Below are positions 28,957-36,217 of a stretch of DNA of 64,000 nucleotides, one piece after another (the stretch's first letter is position 1; each line of letters begins with the position of its first letter). Position numbers and translations under genes: made by a program. The DNA is from Mycobacteriales bacterium (GTDB taxonomy: Bacteria; Actinomycetota; Actinomycetes; Mycobacteriales; SCTD01), in contig JAUJOY010000001.1 in assembly GCA_030447385.1 (NCBI GenBank), positions 747,629-811,628 on the forward strand. Direction: 5' to 3'. The notes beneath the pieces are model-generated. The model did no database searches. It was not told the origin of the DNA and was given only the letters and a program-made list of their open reading frames with translations.

Positions 28957-29931
28957 CTAGAGCAGCAGACGGCGCCAGCGCACCGACGCCGCGGCGCACA
29001 CCGCCACCTCGGCCGCGTCGATCAGGAGCGCGGCCGGGAGCAGCACGACGCGCCGCCGGGGACCGGTTGCCGGGAGCGGCTCACGCGTCAGCCGTAACCG
29101 GGCGTACGGCGCGAGCATCCCCGCAACCAGGGCCAGCCGGCCCCGGCGCCGGCTCAGCGCGAGGACCCCCAGACCGCCCATCGCGGCCAGCGCGGGCGGA
29201 TGCGACGAGCGCCAGAACCATCTGCTGTGCAGGCGCCCTCGCATCGCCGGGTGCTTGCGCACCACCAGGACGACGCTGCCCCACCTGGGGATGTCGCGCA
29301 GCGCCGCCAGGACGCTCGAGGGCCGCACGTCGTGCAGCACGACCGCCCCGGGCACGAAGGCGGTACGCGCCCCGCCCTCCACGGCCCGCCACGCCAGCTC
29401 GGTGTCCTCCCCGGCCGGGTGCCGGAAGCTCTCGTCGAAGCCGCCCTGGTGCTCGAGCACGCAGCGCCGGTAGGCGATGTTGCAGGTCTGGTAGAGGCCG
29501 TCCTCCTGCTCGATGCGCAGCGTCCGGCTGAACGGGCCGCAGGAAGCCTCCTGCTGCGGGTCGGGCAGCGTCCGTCCCTGCGCGACGTCCGCGGTCCGCA
29601 GCGCAGCGGCCAGCCGCCCCAGCCACGTCGGGCAGGGGACGCAGTCGTCGTCGGTGAACGCCACGAGCGGCGCCCGCGTCGCCCGCCACCCCAGGTTGCG
29701 GGCAGTCGCCGGCCCGCGGTTGTGCGGAAGGCGCAGCACGCGTACCGGGACGTCGAGTGAGCCGGCCAGGCGCTGCAGCACGGCTGTGGTGTCGTCGCGG
29801 GAGGCGTCGTCCACGACGACCACCTCGTACGGCGGGGCGTCCACCTGGGCCCCGAGCGCGGCGAGCAGCCGGGGCAGCAGGTCGGCCCGGCCGTACGTCG
29901 CCACCACGACGGCGACCTGCGCGACCTCCAC
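28957..29931 (-). CDS. Glycosyltransferase family 2, membrane-associated
   Basis: A 324-residue GT-A glycosyltransferase. VAVVVATYGRADLLPR starts the fold, VVDDAS and FTDDDCVPCPTW give the nucleotide-binding and DxD motifs, and GEDTELAWRA is the acceptor-side acidic motif. The last 80 residues contain hydrophobic stretches (ALAAMGGLGVLALS, VVLLPAALLIDAAEVAVC), so the protein is membrane-bound. The unusual motif GLYQTCNI and the end WRRLLL recur in the GT2 half of the fusion at 41347-43548. GTG 29931 is 4 bp after the upstream methyltransferase gene (co-operonic). Confidence 0.9.
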   Translation of the reverse strand: MEVAQVAVVVATYGRADLLPRLLAALGAQVDAPPYEVVVVDDASRDDTTAVLQRLAGSLDVPVRVLRLPHNRGPATARNLGWRATRAPLVAFTDDDCVPCPTWLGRLAAALRTADVAQGRTLPDPQQEASCGPFSRTLRIEQEDGLYQTCNIAYRRCVLEHQGGFDESFRHPAGEDTELAWRAVEGGARTAFVPGAVVLHDVRPSSVLAALRDIPRWGSVVLVVRKHPAMRGRLHSRWFWRSSHPPALAAMGGLGVLALSRRRGRLALVAGMLAPYARLRLTREPLPATGPRRRVVLLPAALLIDAAEVAVCAAASVRWRRLLL

Positions 29932-29935
29932 CGGA

Positions 29936-30676
29936 TCAGGCCCGGGCGTGCAACGCCAGCAGGCGCTGCTTGTTGCCGGTGGCGTCGACGGCCTCGCAGG
30001 TCCCGTGTTCGCGCAGCTCGCCGAAGCCGGCCGTCGTGACCCAGTCGCGCAGGCAGGCGGGATTGGGGTACCACCAGGTCCACACCGTGCCCCCCTGCAG
30101 GAACCTGGCCATCGGCTCCTTCTTCCTCGACAGCTCCCGGTCGACCGGCTCGAACAGCACGAGCCGGCCTCCGGGCCGCAGCACCTCCCGGACACGCTCC
30201 AGGGCCCCGACCGGGTCGCGCAGGTGCAGCAGCATCGCGCCCACGAAGACGAGGTCGACCGGCCCGCCGATCGCCTGTGGCGTCAGGTCGTAGACGCTGA
30301 CCGAGCGCCGCTCGACCGAGGAGCCGTACCACCGCTTCAGCAGCTCAAACCCGGTGCCGGGGACCGACCCGTCGAGCTCGGCCTGCACCGCCGCCCAGCG
30401 CGACCTCGGGGTGTCCGGCGGGGGAATCTGGTCGACGTCGATGGCCACGACCTGCGCTCCGCGCCGCTCCATCTCGAAGGCCCAGAAGCCGTCGAAGGTC
30501 CCGACGTCCAGGGCGCGCTGCCCATGCAGCGCCGGCGGCAGGCCGCTCGCCTCGACGTGCCGGCGCAGGTCGATGAAGCCCGGGGTCGTGACTCCCGGAG
30601 CCAGCTCCATCACGTGGTACCAGCGGTGGGGCGCCCCGAGGACCTCGGCGAGGGCGGGACGGTCGGCGTGCGGCAC
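29936..30676 (-). CDS. SAM-dependent methyltransferase, CmoB-like group
   Basis: A 246-residue class I methyltransferase, a paralogue of those at 18604-19407 and 34416-35240. Shared motifs are WYHVMELAPG near the start and ALDVGTFDGFWAFEMERRGA at SAM motif I. AMLLHLRDPVGALERVREV follows motif II. GTG 30676 is preferred over ATG 30766: a CCAGGGAG ribosome site lies 5 nt upstream, and TAGGCT (30703-30708) would lie inside the gene if the longer form were real. It is co-transcribed with the GT2 downstream. The substrate is probably a sugar of the glycan. Confidence 0.86.
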   Translation of the reverse strand: MPHADRPALAEVLGAPHRWYHVMELAPGVTTPGFIDLRRHVEASGLPPALHGQRALDVGTFDGFWAFEMERRGAQVVAIDVDQIPPPDTPRSRWAAVQAELDGSVPGTGFELLKRWYGSSVERRSVSVYDLTPQAIGGPVDLVFVGAMLLHLRDPVGALERVREVLRPGGRLVLFEPVDRELSRKKEPMARFLQGGTVWTWWYPNPACLRDWVTTAGFGELREHGTCEAVDATGNKQRLLALHARA

Positions 30677-30702
30677 GTACGCTCCCTGGAGTGGTGGCCG
30701 GA

Positions 30703-30708
30703 AGCCTA
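30703..30708 (-). promoter_or_regulatory. -10 element upstream of the methyltransferase-GT2 unit
   Basis: TAGGCT on the minus strand, followed by a short leader with CCAGGGAG before GTG 30676. Confidence 0.5.
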
Positions 30709-30799
30709 CGGCGGACGTGCTGGGCGGCTCTCCTGCGCGGGCACGCCGCGCCCGTCGTGCGATCATGACCAGCCGGGGGGCTGAGCAGGAGGAGACGGC

Positions 30800-30877
30800 A
30801 TGGTGGCCCGTTCGTGGCCAGCGCCGTCCTGCGCGGCACCCTCAGGCGGTGCGGCTCCGGTGAGCGACCCGTCATGA
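30800..30877 (+). CDS. Possible 25-residue leader peptide before the TylF-like gene
   Basis: ATG 30800 has the best Shine-Dalgarno of the area, AGGAGGAGA, 3-4 nt upstream. The frame encodes 25 residues (Pro/Ala/Ser-rich) and stops at TGA overlapping the ATG of the methyltransferase gene as ATGA. The methyltransferase start itself has no good ribosome site. It could be a translational-coupling leader. It could also mean that the annotated downstream start is not the real one. No similarity can be claimed for so short a peptide. Confidence 0.4.
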   Translation: MVARSWPAPSCAAPSGGAAPVSDPS

Positions 30878-31641
30878 GCACCACGTGGGGACGGGTCCGC
30901 GGCCGGCTGCGGCGGGTCGAGACCGCTCCGGCGGCGGCGGAGCAGGGACCGCTGCTGCCGGAGGGGATCGACGCTGAGACCGCCGCGACCGTCCGGGCGG
31001 TAGCGCCGTACACCCTGACCGGCCCGGAGCGCGTGGCGGCGCTCGTGGAGGCGGTGCGCTACGTCGTGCGGGCCGACGTGCCGGGTGCGCTGGTGGAGTG
31101 CGGGGTGTGGCGCGGGGGCAGCGCGCTGGCGGTCCTGCGGACGCTCGTCGAGCTCCGGGCGACCGACCGCGACGTCTGGCTCTACGACACGTTCACCGAG
31201 ATGCCGAGCCCCACCGAGCGCGACGTCGACCTGTTCGGCGTCCCTGCCGCGGACTACCACCGCCCGCTGGCCACCGACCCGTCGGCGCTCGACCCGGCCT
31301 ACAGCTACCTGCCGCTGCCGCAGGTACGCGAGCTCCTGCTGTCCACCGGTCATCCCGAGGAGCGGGTGCACCTCGTGCAGGGCCTGGTCGAGGACACCCT
31401 TCCCGGTCAGGCGCCGCAGCAGCTCGCGCTGCTGCGCCTGGACACCGACTACTACACCTCGACCCGCCACGAGCTGGCGCACCTGGCTCCCCGGCTGTCC
31501 CCGCGGGGGGTGCTCCTCGTCGACGACTACGGCCACTGGAGGGGCAGTCGCGACGCGGTGGACGAGTGGATGGCCACGCTGGCGCACCCGCTGCTCCTGC
31601 AGCGGATCGACTACACGGCGCGTCTCGCGGTCATGCCGTGA
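30874..31641 (+). CDS. TylF/MycF-family sugar O-methyltransferase
   Basis: A 255-residue protein of the macrocin O-methyltransferase (TylF/MycF) family, metal-dependent enzymes that methylate deoxysugar hydroxyls. Family stretches: GALVECGVWRGGSALAVL (SAM-binding), VWLYDTFTEMPSP, LLRLDTDYYTSTRHEL (metal-binding Asp residues) and RGVLLVDDYGHWRGSRDAVD. ATG 30874 overlaps the stop of a 25-codon upstream frame with a strong ribosome site. Its own end overlaps the Wzm gene (GTGA), so the methyltransferase, permease and ATPase form one operon. Confidence 0.9.
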   Translation: MSTTWGRVRGRLRRVETAPAAAEQGPLLPEGIDAETAATVRAVAPYTLTGPERVAALVEAVRYVVRADVPGALVECGVWRGGSALAVLRTLVELRATDRDVWLYDTFTEMPSPTERDVDLFGVPAADYHRPLATDPSALDPAYSYLPLPQVRELLLSTGHPEERVHLVQGLVEDTLPGQAPQQLALLRLDTDYYTSTRHELAHLAPRLSPRGVLLVDDYGHWRGSRDAVDEWMATLAHPLLLQRIDYTARLAVMP

Positions 31642-32486
31642 CTGCGCCGGCACCCGGCTTCTGCCTGACCGGGCCGAGCACGCCCGTGGCGGGCCTGCTG
31701 CGCGAGGTCTGGGCCAGCCGCCGGCTGGTGGGGGTCCTCGCACGCAAGGACTTCCTGGTGCGCTACCGCAGGACGCGCCTCGGGCTGATCTGGGCTGTCG
31801 CTGTGCCGCTCGTCCAGGCAGCGGTGCTCGCCGTCGTCTTCTCCTCCGTCCTGCCACAGGTTACTACCTCGAGCGGCAGCGGGCGGCTCGGCAGCTACGC
31901 CGTGTTCGTGCTCTCCGGGATGGTGCCCTGGGCCTTCGTGTCGGGAGCCCTGCCCGCCGCGTCCACCTCCATCGCTGACTCGGCCAACCTCGCGCAGCGG
32001 ATCTACTTCCCGCGCCTCGTGCTCCCGCTGGTGGCCGTGGTGACCGCCTGCTACCCGCTCCTTGCCACTCTCGCGGTCTTCCTGCCGGTGGCCCTCGTGC
32101 TCGGTCCCGGGGTGCAGCCGGAGCTGCTGTGGGTGCTTCCCGGCTCGGCCCTCGCCGTCCTGCTGGTGCTGGGCCTGTCGCTGCTGCTGTCCGCGGCCCA
32201 GGTCTACCTGCGCGACCTGCGCTTCGTGGTGTCCGCCGGGCTGACGGTGCTGTTCTACCTGACGCCGGTCATTTACCCGCTGCAGCGGGCACCGCAGGTC
32301 GTCCACGACCTGATCCGGGTCCTGCCGGTCTCCGGCCCAGTCGAGCTGTTCCACCGGTCGGTCGGCGCCGCCGACCCGCTGATGTGGCGCAGCGTGCTGG
32401 CATCGGTGGTCTGGATCACCGTCTTCGGCGCGGCCGGGCTCGTCCTGCACTCCCGTCGCGACCGCGTCCTCGCGGACCTGCTGTGA
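31638..32486 (+). CDS. wzm: ABC-2 type polysaccharide export permease (Wzm-like)
   Basis: A 282-residue integral membrane protein of the Wzm/TagG family that exports finished polysaccharide across the membrane. KDFLVRYRRTRLGLIWAVAVP (split in the family's amphipathic helix) precedes six expected helices: about 48-70, 88-112, 130-155, 162-190, 195-215 and 245-270. QVYLRDLRFVV and YLTPVIYP are conserved between helices 4 and 5. The GTG start overlaps tylF, and the end overlaps the ATPase gene. Together with the next gene it forms a Wzm2Wzt2 exporter for a lipid-linked glycan. Confidence 0.93.
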   Translation: MTAPAPGFCLTGPSTPVAGLLREVWASRRLVGVLARKDFLVRYRRTRLGLIWAVAVPLVQAAVLAVVFSSVLPQVTTSSGSGRLGSYAVFVLSGMVPWAFVSGALPAASTSIADSANLAQRIYFPRLVLPLVAVVTACYPLLATLAVFLPVALVLGPGVQPELLWVLPGSALAVLLVLGLSLLLSAAQVYLRDLRFVVSAGLTVLFYLTPVIYPLQRAPQVVHDLIRVLPVSGPVELFHRSVGAADPLMWRSVLASVVWITVFGAAGLVLHSRRDRVLADLL

Positions 32487-33661
32487 CCGCCGCCATCGAG
32501 CTGCGCGGCGTGACCAAGGTCTACCGGAAGTACTCCGACACCACCGGCAGCGGGATCCTGGGCCGCCTGCGCACCCGTACGAGGACGAGCGAGCTCGTCG
32601 CGCTGGACGCCGTGGACCTCAGAGTCGAGCCGGGGGAGAGCCTCGGCGTGATCGGGCGCAACGGCGCCGGCAAGTCCACCCTGCTGCAGCTGCTCGGCGG
32701 GGTGACGGCCCCGACCTCCGGCAGCGTCGAGGTGCGGGGCAGGGTGGCTCCGCTGATCTCCGTCGGGGTGGGCTTCCACCCGGAGATGACGGGCCGCGAG
32801 AACGTCCACGTCAACGGCACGATCCTCGGGATGACCAAGGCAGAGGTCGACGGGAAGCTGGACCGGATCGTCGCCTTCGCCGAGCTCGAGCAGTTCATCG
32901 ACACCCCGGTGAAGTTCTACTCGTCCGGGATGTTCGTCCGGCTGGGCTTCGCGGTCGCCGTCGAGGCGCGGCCCGACGTCCTGCTCGTCGACGAGGTGCT
33001 CGCCGTGGGCGACTTCTCCTTCGCCCTGCGGTGCTTCGAGCGGATGAACGAGATCCGCCGGGCCGGCACGACGATCGTCGTGGTGAGCCACAACATGGGA
33101 GCGATCCGCGGCTTCTGCGACCGCTCGCTGGTGCTCGACCACGGCCGGGTCGTCCACGACGGCTCCACCTTCGACGCCATCGCGGCCTACGTCGACCTCG
33201 CCAGCCGTGACGCCGCCGATCCGGCGGAGAAGGGGGACGGCGTAGTGGTGGAGTCCTTCGACATCCACGACGAGCACGGCCGCCACGCGAGCCACGTGCG
33301 CTACGGCGACGAGGTGTCCTTCCGGCTCCGCGTCCGGGCGCTGCGCGACGTCGCCACCCCCTTCCAGTGGCTCGGCATCGAGACCGGCGCCGGCGCCGTC
33401 GTCTACAGCGACGCCCGCTTCGACATCCCCCAGCCGGCGCTGCAGGCGGGCCAGCGGGTCACCTTCGAGGCCCGGCTCGTGGTGCGCCTGCCGACGGGCG
33501 ACTACTCGGCCGCCGCGGCCCTGCATGACCTGCTGGACATGCCCCGCTCGCGCCTGCTGGCCACCGCGCCGCGCCTGTCCTTCTACGTCACCGGCAGGGA
33601 CACCGTGCACGGCGCCGCGGACCTGGACGCCTCCTTCGGGGTGCGCGACCGGGTCGTCTGA
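32483..33661 (+). CDS. wzt: ABC transporter ATPase with C-terminal cargo-binding domain (Wzt-like)
   Basis: A 392-residue ATPase. The nucleotide-binding domain has Walker A GRNGAGKST (58-66), the family signature YSSGMFVRLGFA in place of LSGGQ, and Walker B VLLVDEV (166-172). After about residue 245 comes a separate beta-rich domain (VVVESFDIHDEHG to LSFYVTGRDTVHG), the Wzt C-terminal carbohydrate-binding domain. In E. coli O8/O9a this domain recognises the methylated end of the O-antigen before export. The operon partner is a methyltransferase, and several more flank it, which fits such a terminal-cap mechanism. GTG 32483 overlaps wzm. Confidence 0.93.
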   Translation: MTAAIELRGVTKVYRKYSDTTGSGILGRLRTRTRTSELVALDAVDLRVEPGESLGVIGRNGAGKSTLLQLLGGVTAPTSGSVEVRGRVAPLISVGVGFHPEMTGRENVHVNGTILGMTKAEVDGKLDRIVAFAELEQFIDTPVKFYSSGMFVRLGFAVAVEARPDVLLVDEVLAVGDFSFALRCFERMNEIRRAGTTIVVVSHNMGAIRGFCDRSLVLDHGRVVHDGSTFDAIAAYVDLASRDAADPAEKGDGVVVESFDIHDEHGRHASHVRYGDEVSFRLRVRALRDVATPFQWLGIETGAGAVVYSDARFDIPQPALQAGQRVTFEARLVVRLPTGDYSAAAALHDLLDMPRSRLLATAPRLSFYVTGRDTVHGAADLDASFGVRDRVV

Positions 33662-33663
33662 GC

Positions 33664-34419
33664 TCAGCCGTCGCGGCGGAAGACGTACGCGCAGTCCGCG
33701 AAGTCGGGCAGGCCCCGCCAGCGGCCGAGCTGTTCGGCGTGCACGGCCGAGAAGCCGAGGCCGGTCATAGTGGCCCTCAGGTCGGCGTCGGTGATGCCCC
33801 ACTGCCACACGTCGTGGACGTCGCGCCAGCGCCGCCCCCGCTGCGGGTTCAGCTCGTCCAGCCGGGAGAAGAGCCCGTCGAGGTTGTCCTGGGGCGGGAC
33901 GGCGCGCCGGTAGTGCTCCTCGCCCAGGTCGAGCAGGCGGACGGTCTGCGGCGCGACGTCGTACATGGGGTTGACGATGGCGAGGGCCTGCGCCTGCGGC
34001 GCGTAGCGGCGAAGGATCTCGTCCCAGTCCGGGTCGACTTGGTGCAGCAGGACGTCGAACAGGAGCACCACGCCGACCGGCCCGACGTCGCCGGGGGTGC
34101 GCGGCAGGCCGAAGTTCTGCTCCAGGAGCTGCAGGTGGGGGAAGGCGGCGGCGCGCCGGCGCACCACCGGGGTGATGTCGTCGTCGACGAGCACCGCGCG
34201 GTCGGGCGCGTGGCGCTCCAGCGCGTAGAAGCTGTAGCCCGCGTCGACCGCCCACACCCCGCCGAGGTCCGCGACCGAGGAGACCTCCGGCAGCGCGAAG
34301 GCGGCGTCGACGGTGCGGAGCTTGAGCGGTACGAGCGGCGGGTGGGCCGTTGCCCGGGGAGATGCCGGCGCCGCCGCGCCCAGGCGGTCCTTGAGCGTCC
34401 GCACGACCTTCGCGATCAC
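33664..34419 (-). CDS. Class I methyltransferase-like protein
   Basis: A 251-residue protein of methyltransferase fold. VWAVDAGYSFYALERHAPDRAVLVDDD fits SAM motif I and the acidic end of strand 2, though the glycine-rich loop is poor (DAGYSF). VGVVLLFDVLLHQVDPDWDEIL is the motif II-IV region. I choose GTG 34419 because it overlaps the TGA of the upstream methyltransferase (GTGA). GTG 34449 would overlap by 34 bp. It ends 2 bp from the convergent wzt gene. The reaction is unknown; neighbours suggest glycan methylation. Confidence 0.72.
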   Translation of the reverse strand: MIAKVVRTLKDRLGAAAPASPRATAHPPLVPLKLRTVDAAFALPEVSSVADLGGVWAVDAGYSFYALERHAPDRAVLVDDDITPVVRRRAAAFPHLQLLEQNFGLPRTPGDVGPVGVVLLFDVLLHQVDPDWDEILRRYAPQAQALAIVNPMYDVAPQTVRLLDLGEEHYRRAVPPQDNLDGLFSRLDELNPQRGRRWRDVHDVWQWGITDADLRATMTGLGFSAVHAEQLGRWRGLPDFADCAYVFRRDG

Positions 34420-35240
34420 GCGGCGGGGACCGGTCGTGAGTGCAGCCACGCCTGCGGGTCGCCCTTGCGGGTCGCCCCCAGCAGGCGGCGGCCCTCACGG
34501 GTCGTCAGCACCGCGCGGGAGGGCTTCACCACCGGCTGGCCCGCACCCGGGGGCAGGCGGATGGGGGTGGCCGGCGCCAGCGGGGCCAGTCCCGCCGAGC
34601 GCACCATCCGCTCGTACGCCGCAACGTTGGGAAGCCACCACCAGGGGCGCCCGTCACCGTCGAAGCTCGCGAGCGCGCGGCGGGGGAACAGCCGGGTGAG
34701 GGTCGGGTCGACGGCGTCCATGGTGGCCACGGTCCCGGCCGGATGGCAGACCGCGCGCAGCCGCTCCAGTGCCCGGACCGGGTCGCGCAGGTGCAGCAGC
34801 AGGCTGCCCATGAACACGAAGTCGAAGCGCCCGTGCCGGTCTGGGTCGAGGTCGTAGACAGAGCTCTCGAGGTAGCGAACCGCCGACCCCAGCACCTCGG
34901 CGGCGATGTCGAACCCCGCGCCGCCCTGCTTGCGGTCCTCGAGGATCTGCACGAGGGTGCTGCCGGAGGTGACCGGCCAGTCCCAGGCGAGCGGGTCGAC
35001 GATGTCCACGGCGACGACCTCGGCCGCGCCCCTGCGCTCCATCTCGAAGGCCCAGAAGCCGTCGAACGTGCCGACGTCCAGGCAGCGCTGGCCGGTCAAC
35101 GAGGCCGGGAGAACGGCCGGTGCGACGCTGCGCAGGTCGAACCAGCCGGGGGTGACGACGCCCGGAGCGAGCTCCAGGGTGTGGTACCAGGACTGACGCG
35201 AGGACACGCGCTCCCGGACCGTCTCGGGTGCCGGCGCCAT
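34416..35240 (-). CDS. SAM-dependent methyltransferase, CmoB-like group
   Basis: A 274-residue class I methyltransferase, the third member of the CmoB-like paralogue set here. WYHTLELAPGVVTPGWFDLR (18-37) and CLDVGTFDGFWAFEMERRGA are nearly the same as in the copy at 29936-30676. MGSLLLHLRDPVRALERLR follows. A leaderless promoter (TAGGGT, 7 nt upstream) fixes the start at ATG 35240 rather than GTG 35249. It is translationally coupled to the next methyltransferase gene by a GTGA overlap. It probably methylates a sugar of the exported glycan. Confidence 0.87.
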   Translation of the reverse strand: MAPAPETVRERVSSRQSWYHTLELAPGVVTPGWFDLRSVAPAVLPASLTGQRCLDVGTFDGFWAFEMERRGAAEVVAVDIVDPLAWDWPVTSGSTLVQILEDRKQGGAGFDIAAEVLGSAVRYLESSVYDLDPDRHGRFDFVFMGSLLLHLRDPVRALERLRAVCHPAGTVATMDAVDPTLTRLFPRRALASFDGDGRPWWWLPNVAAYERMVRSAGLAPLAPATPIRLPPGAGQPVVKPSRAVLTTREGRRLLGATRKGDPQAWLHSRPVPAA

Positions 35241-35247
35241 GGCGGAC

Positions 35248-35253
35248 ACCCTA
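35248..35253 (-). promoter_or_regulatory. -10 element, leaderless methyltransferase promoter
   Basis: TAGGGT on the minus strand lies 7 nt before ATG 35240. Confidence 0.6.
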
Positions 35254-35318
35254 TGTCGCAGCCGCTGTCGGAGAGGGGCGCCGGATGTGCGAGAGGCCGT
35301 TCGGCTGCTGCCGCCGCA

Positions 35319-36206
35319 CTACTGTCGGCTCATGACCGCGGTGACCGCTCCTGTCGCGCCGCGGGGGACCGGGGACGAGTCGGGGCGGCGCGCGTACACC
35401 CACATGTCGGCCACCGCGAGCGGCCTGGTCAGTCGATGCTGAGCCAGGCGCTCGTAGAGCCGCCGGGCCGAGAGCGACGGGAGGAACGCGGTGTAGACCA
35501 TCTGGCCGAGATGCACGTCCGCACCAGGGAAGCCCGCTCGGGTGACGCTGCGGCGCAGTCCCCGGACGGTCTGCTCGTTGACGTGCATGAGGCGTTCCTC
35601 GTCCACCCGCGGGTCGACCGGCCAGCTGCGCCGCCACCGTGGCAGCGCCAGTCGAAGGCACCGGTAGGTGAGGTCGTAGATCGTGCGCGTCGGGAAGGTG
35701 TGGCCGACGAGCATGCCGCCGGGGCGGAGCACCCGGGACACCTCGCGCAGCGCGAGGTCCAGCTCGGCCGGCGTGAGGTGCTCGATGACGTCGAGCATCG
35801 TGACCATGTCGACGCTCGCGTCGGGCAGGGGCAGGCGACGCGCGTCGGAGAGCAGCACGTGCGCGCGCCCGTCCACACCCCGGGCGCGCAGCGTCTCCTG
35901 CGTCAGAGCCACGGCCGCAGCGGCGTACTCGATGCCGAGCGCCAGCCGGGCACCGAGGTCCGCGGCGACGGCGAGCATCTCGCCGCGGCCCGTGCCGACG
36001 TCGAGCAGCACCTGGCCGGCACGGAAGCCGGCGCGGTCCAGCACGACCGCGTAGATGGCTGCGCCCTGCCTGCCCTCGGAGCTGGTCCACTCCTCGAACC
36101 CGCCGCACGTCGCCCGGTAGTAGTGCTCGTCGTAGGCCTCTGCCGGCACACGGGCCGGCGGCAGGGGGCTCGGGTGCGCGTCGGTCACCCCCGCATGGTG
36201 CCCCAC
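35319..36206 (-). CDS. Class I SAM-dependent methyltransferase
   Basis: A methyltransferase of about 295 residues (GTG 36206) or 289 (GTG 36188). YDEHYYRATCGGFEEWTSSEG near the start and LLDVGTGRGEMLAVAADLG (SAM motif I) are clear. DASVDMVTMLDVIEHLTPAELD is motif II and SRVLRPGGMLVGHTFP motif III. The pattern is that of ubiquinone/biotin-type (Methyltransf_11) enzymes in glycan loci. It is monocistronic, divergent from the GT2-methyltransferase fusion, and has no clear ribosome site. Confidence 0.87.
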   Translation of the reverse strand: MGHHAGVTDAHPSPLPPARVPAEAYDEHYYRATCGGFEEWTSSEGRQGAAIYAVVLDRAGFRAGQVLLDVGTGRGEMLAVAADLGARLALGIEYAAAAVALTQETLRARGVDGRAHVLLSDARRLPLPDASVDMVTMLDVIEHLTPAELDLALREVSRVLRPGGMLVGHTFPTRTIYDLTYRCLRLALPRWRRSWPVDPRVDEERLMHVNEQTVRGLRRSVTRAGFPGADVHLGQMVYTAFLPSLSARRLYERLAQHRLTRPLAVADMWVYARRPDSSPVPRGATGAVTAVMSRQ

Positions 36207-36217
36207 CAGGAGACCTC

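Noticed and set aside
30677-30766. ATG 30766 as start of the CmoB-like methyltransferase
   Set aside because: The extra 30 residues are Arg/Ala-rich and contain the TAGGCT promoter element. GTG 30676 has a CCAGGGAG ribosome site and matches its paralogues in length.
33664-34449. GTG 34449 start for the methyltransferase-like gene
   Set aside because: It would overlap the upstream gene by 34 bp, while GTG 34419 gives the GTGA overlap used repeatedly in this window.
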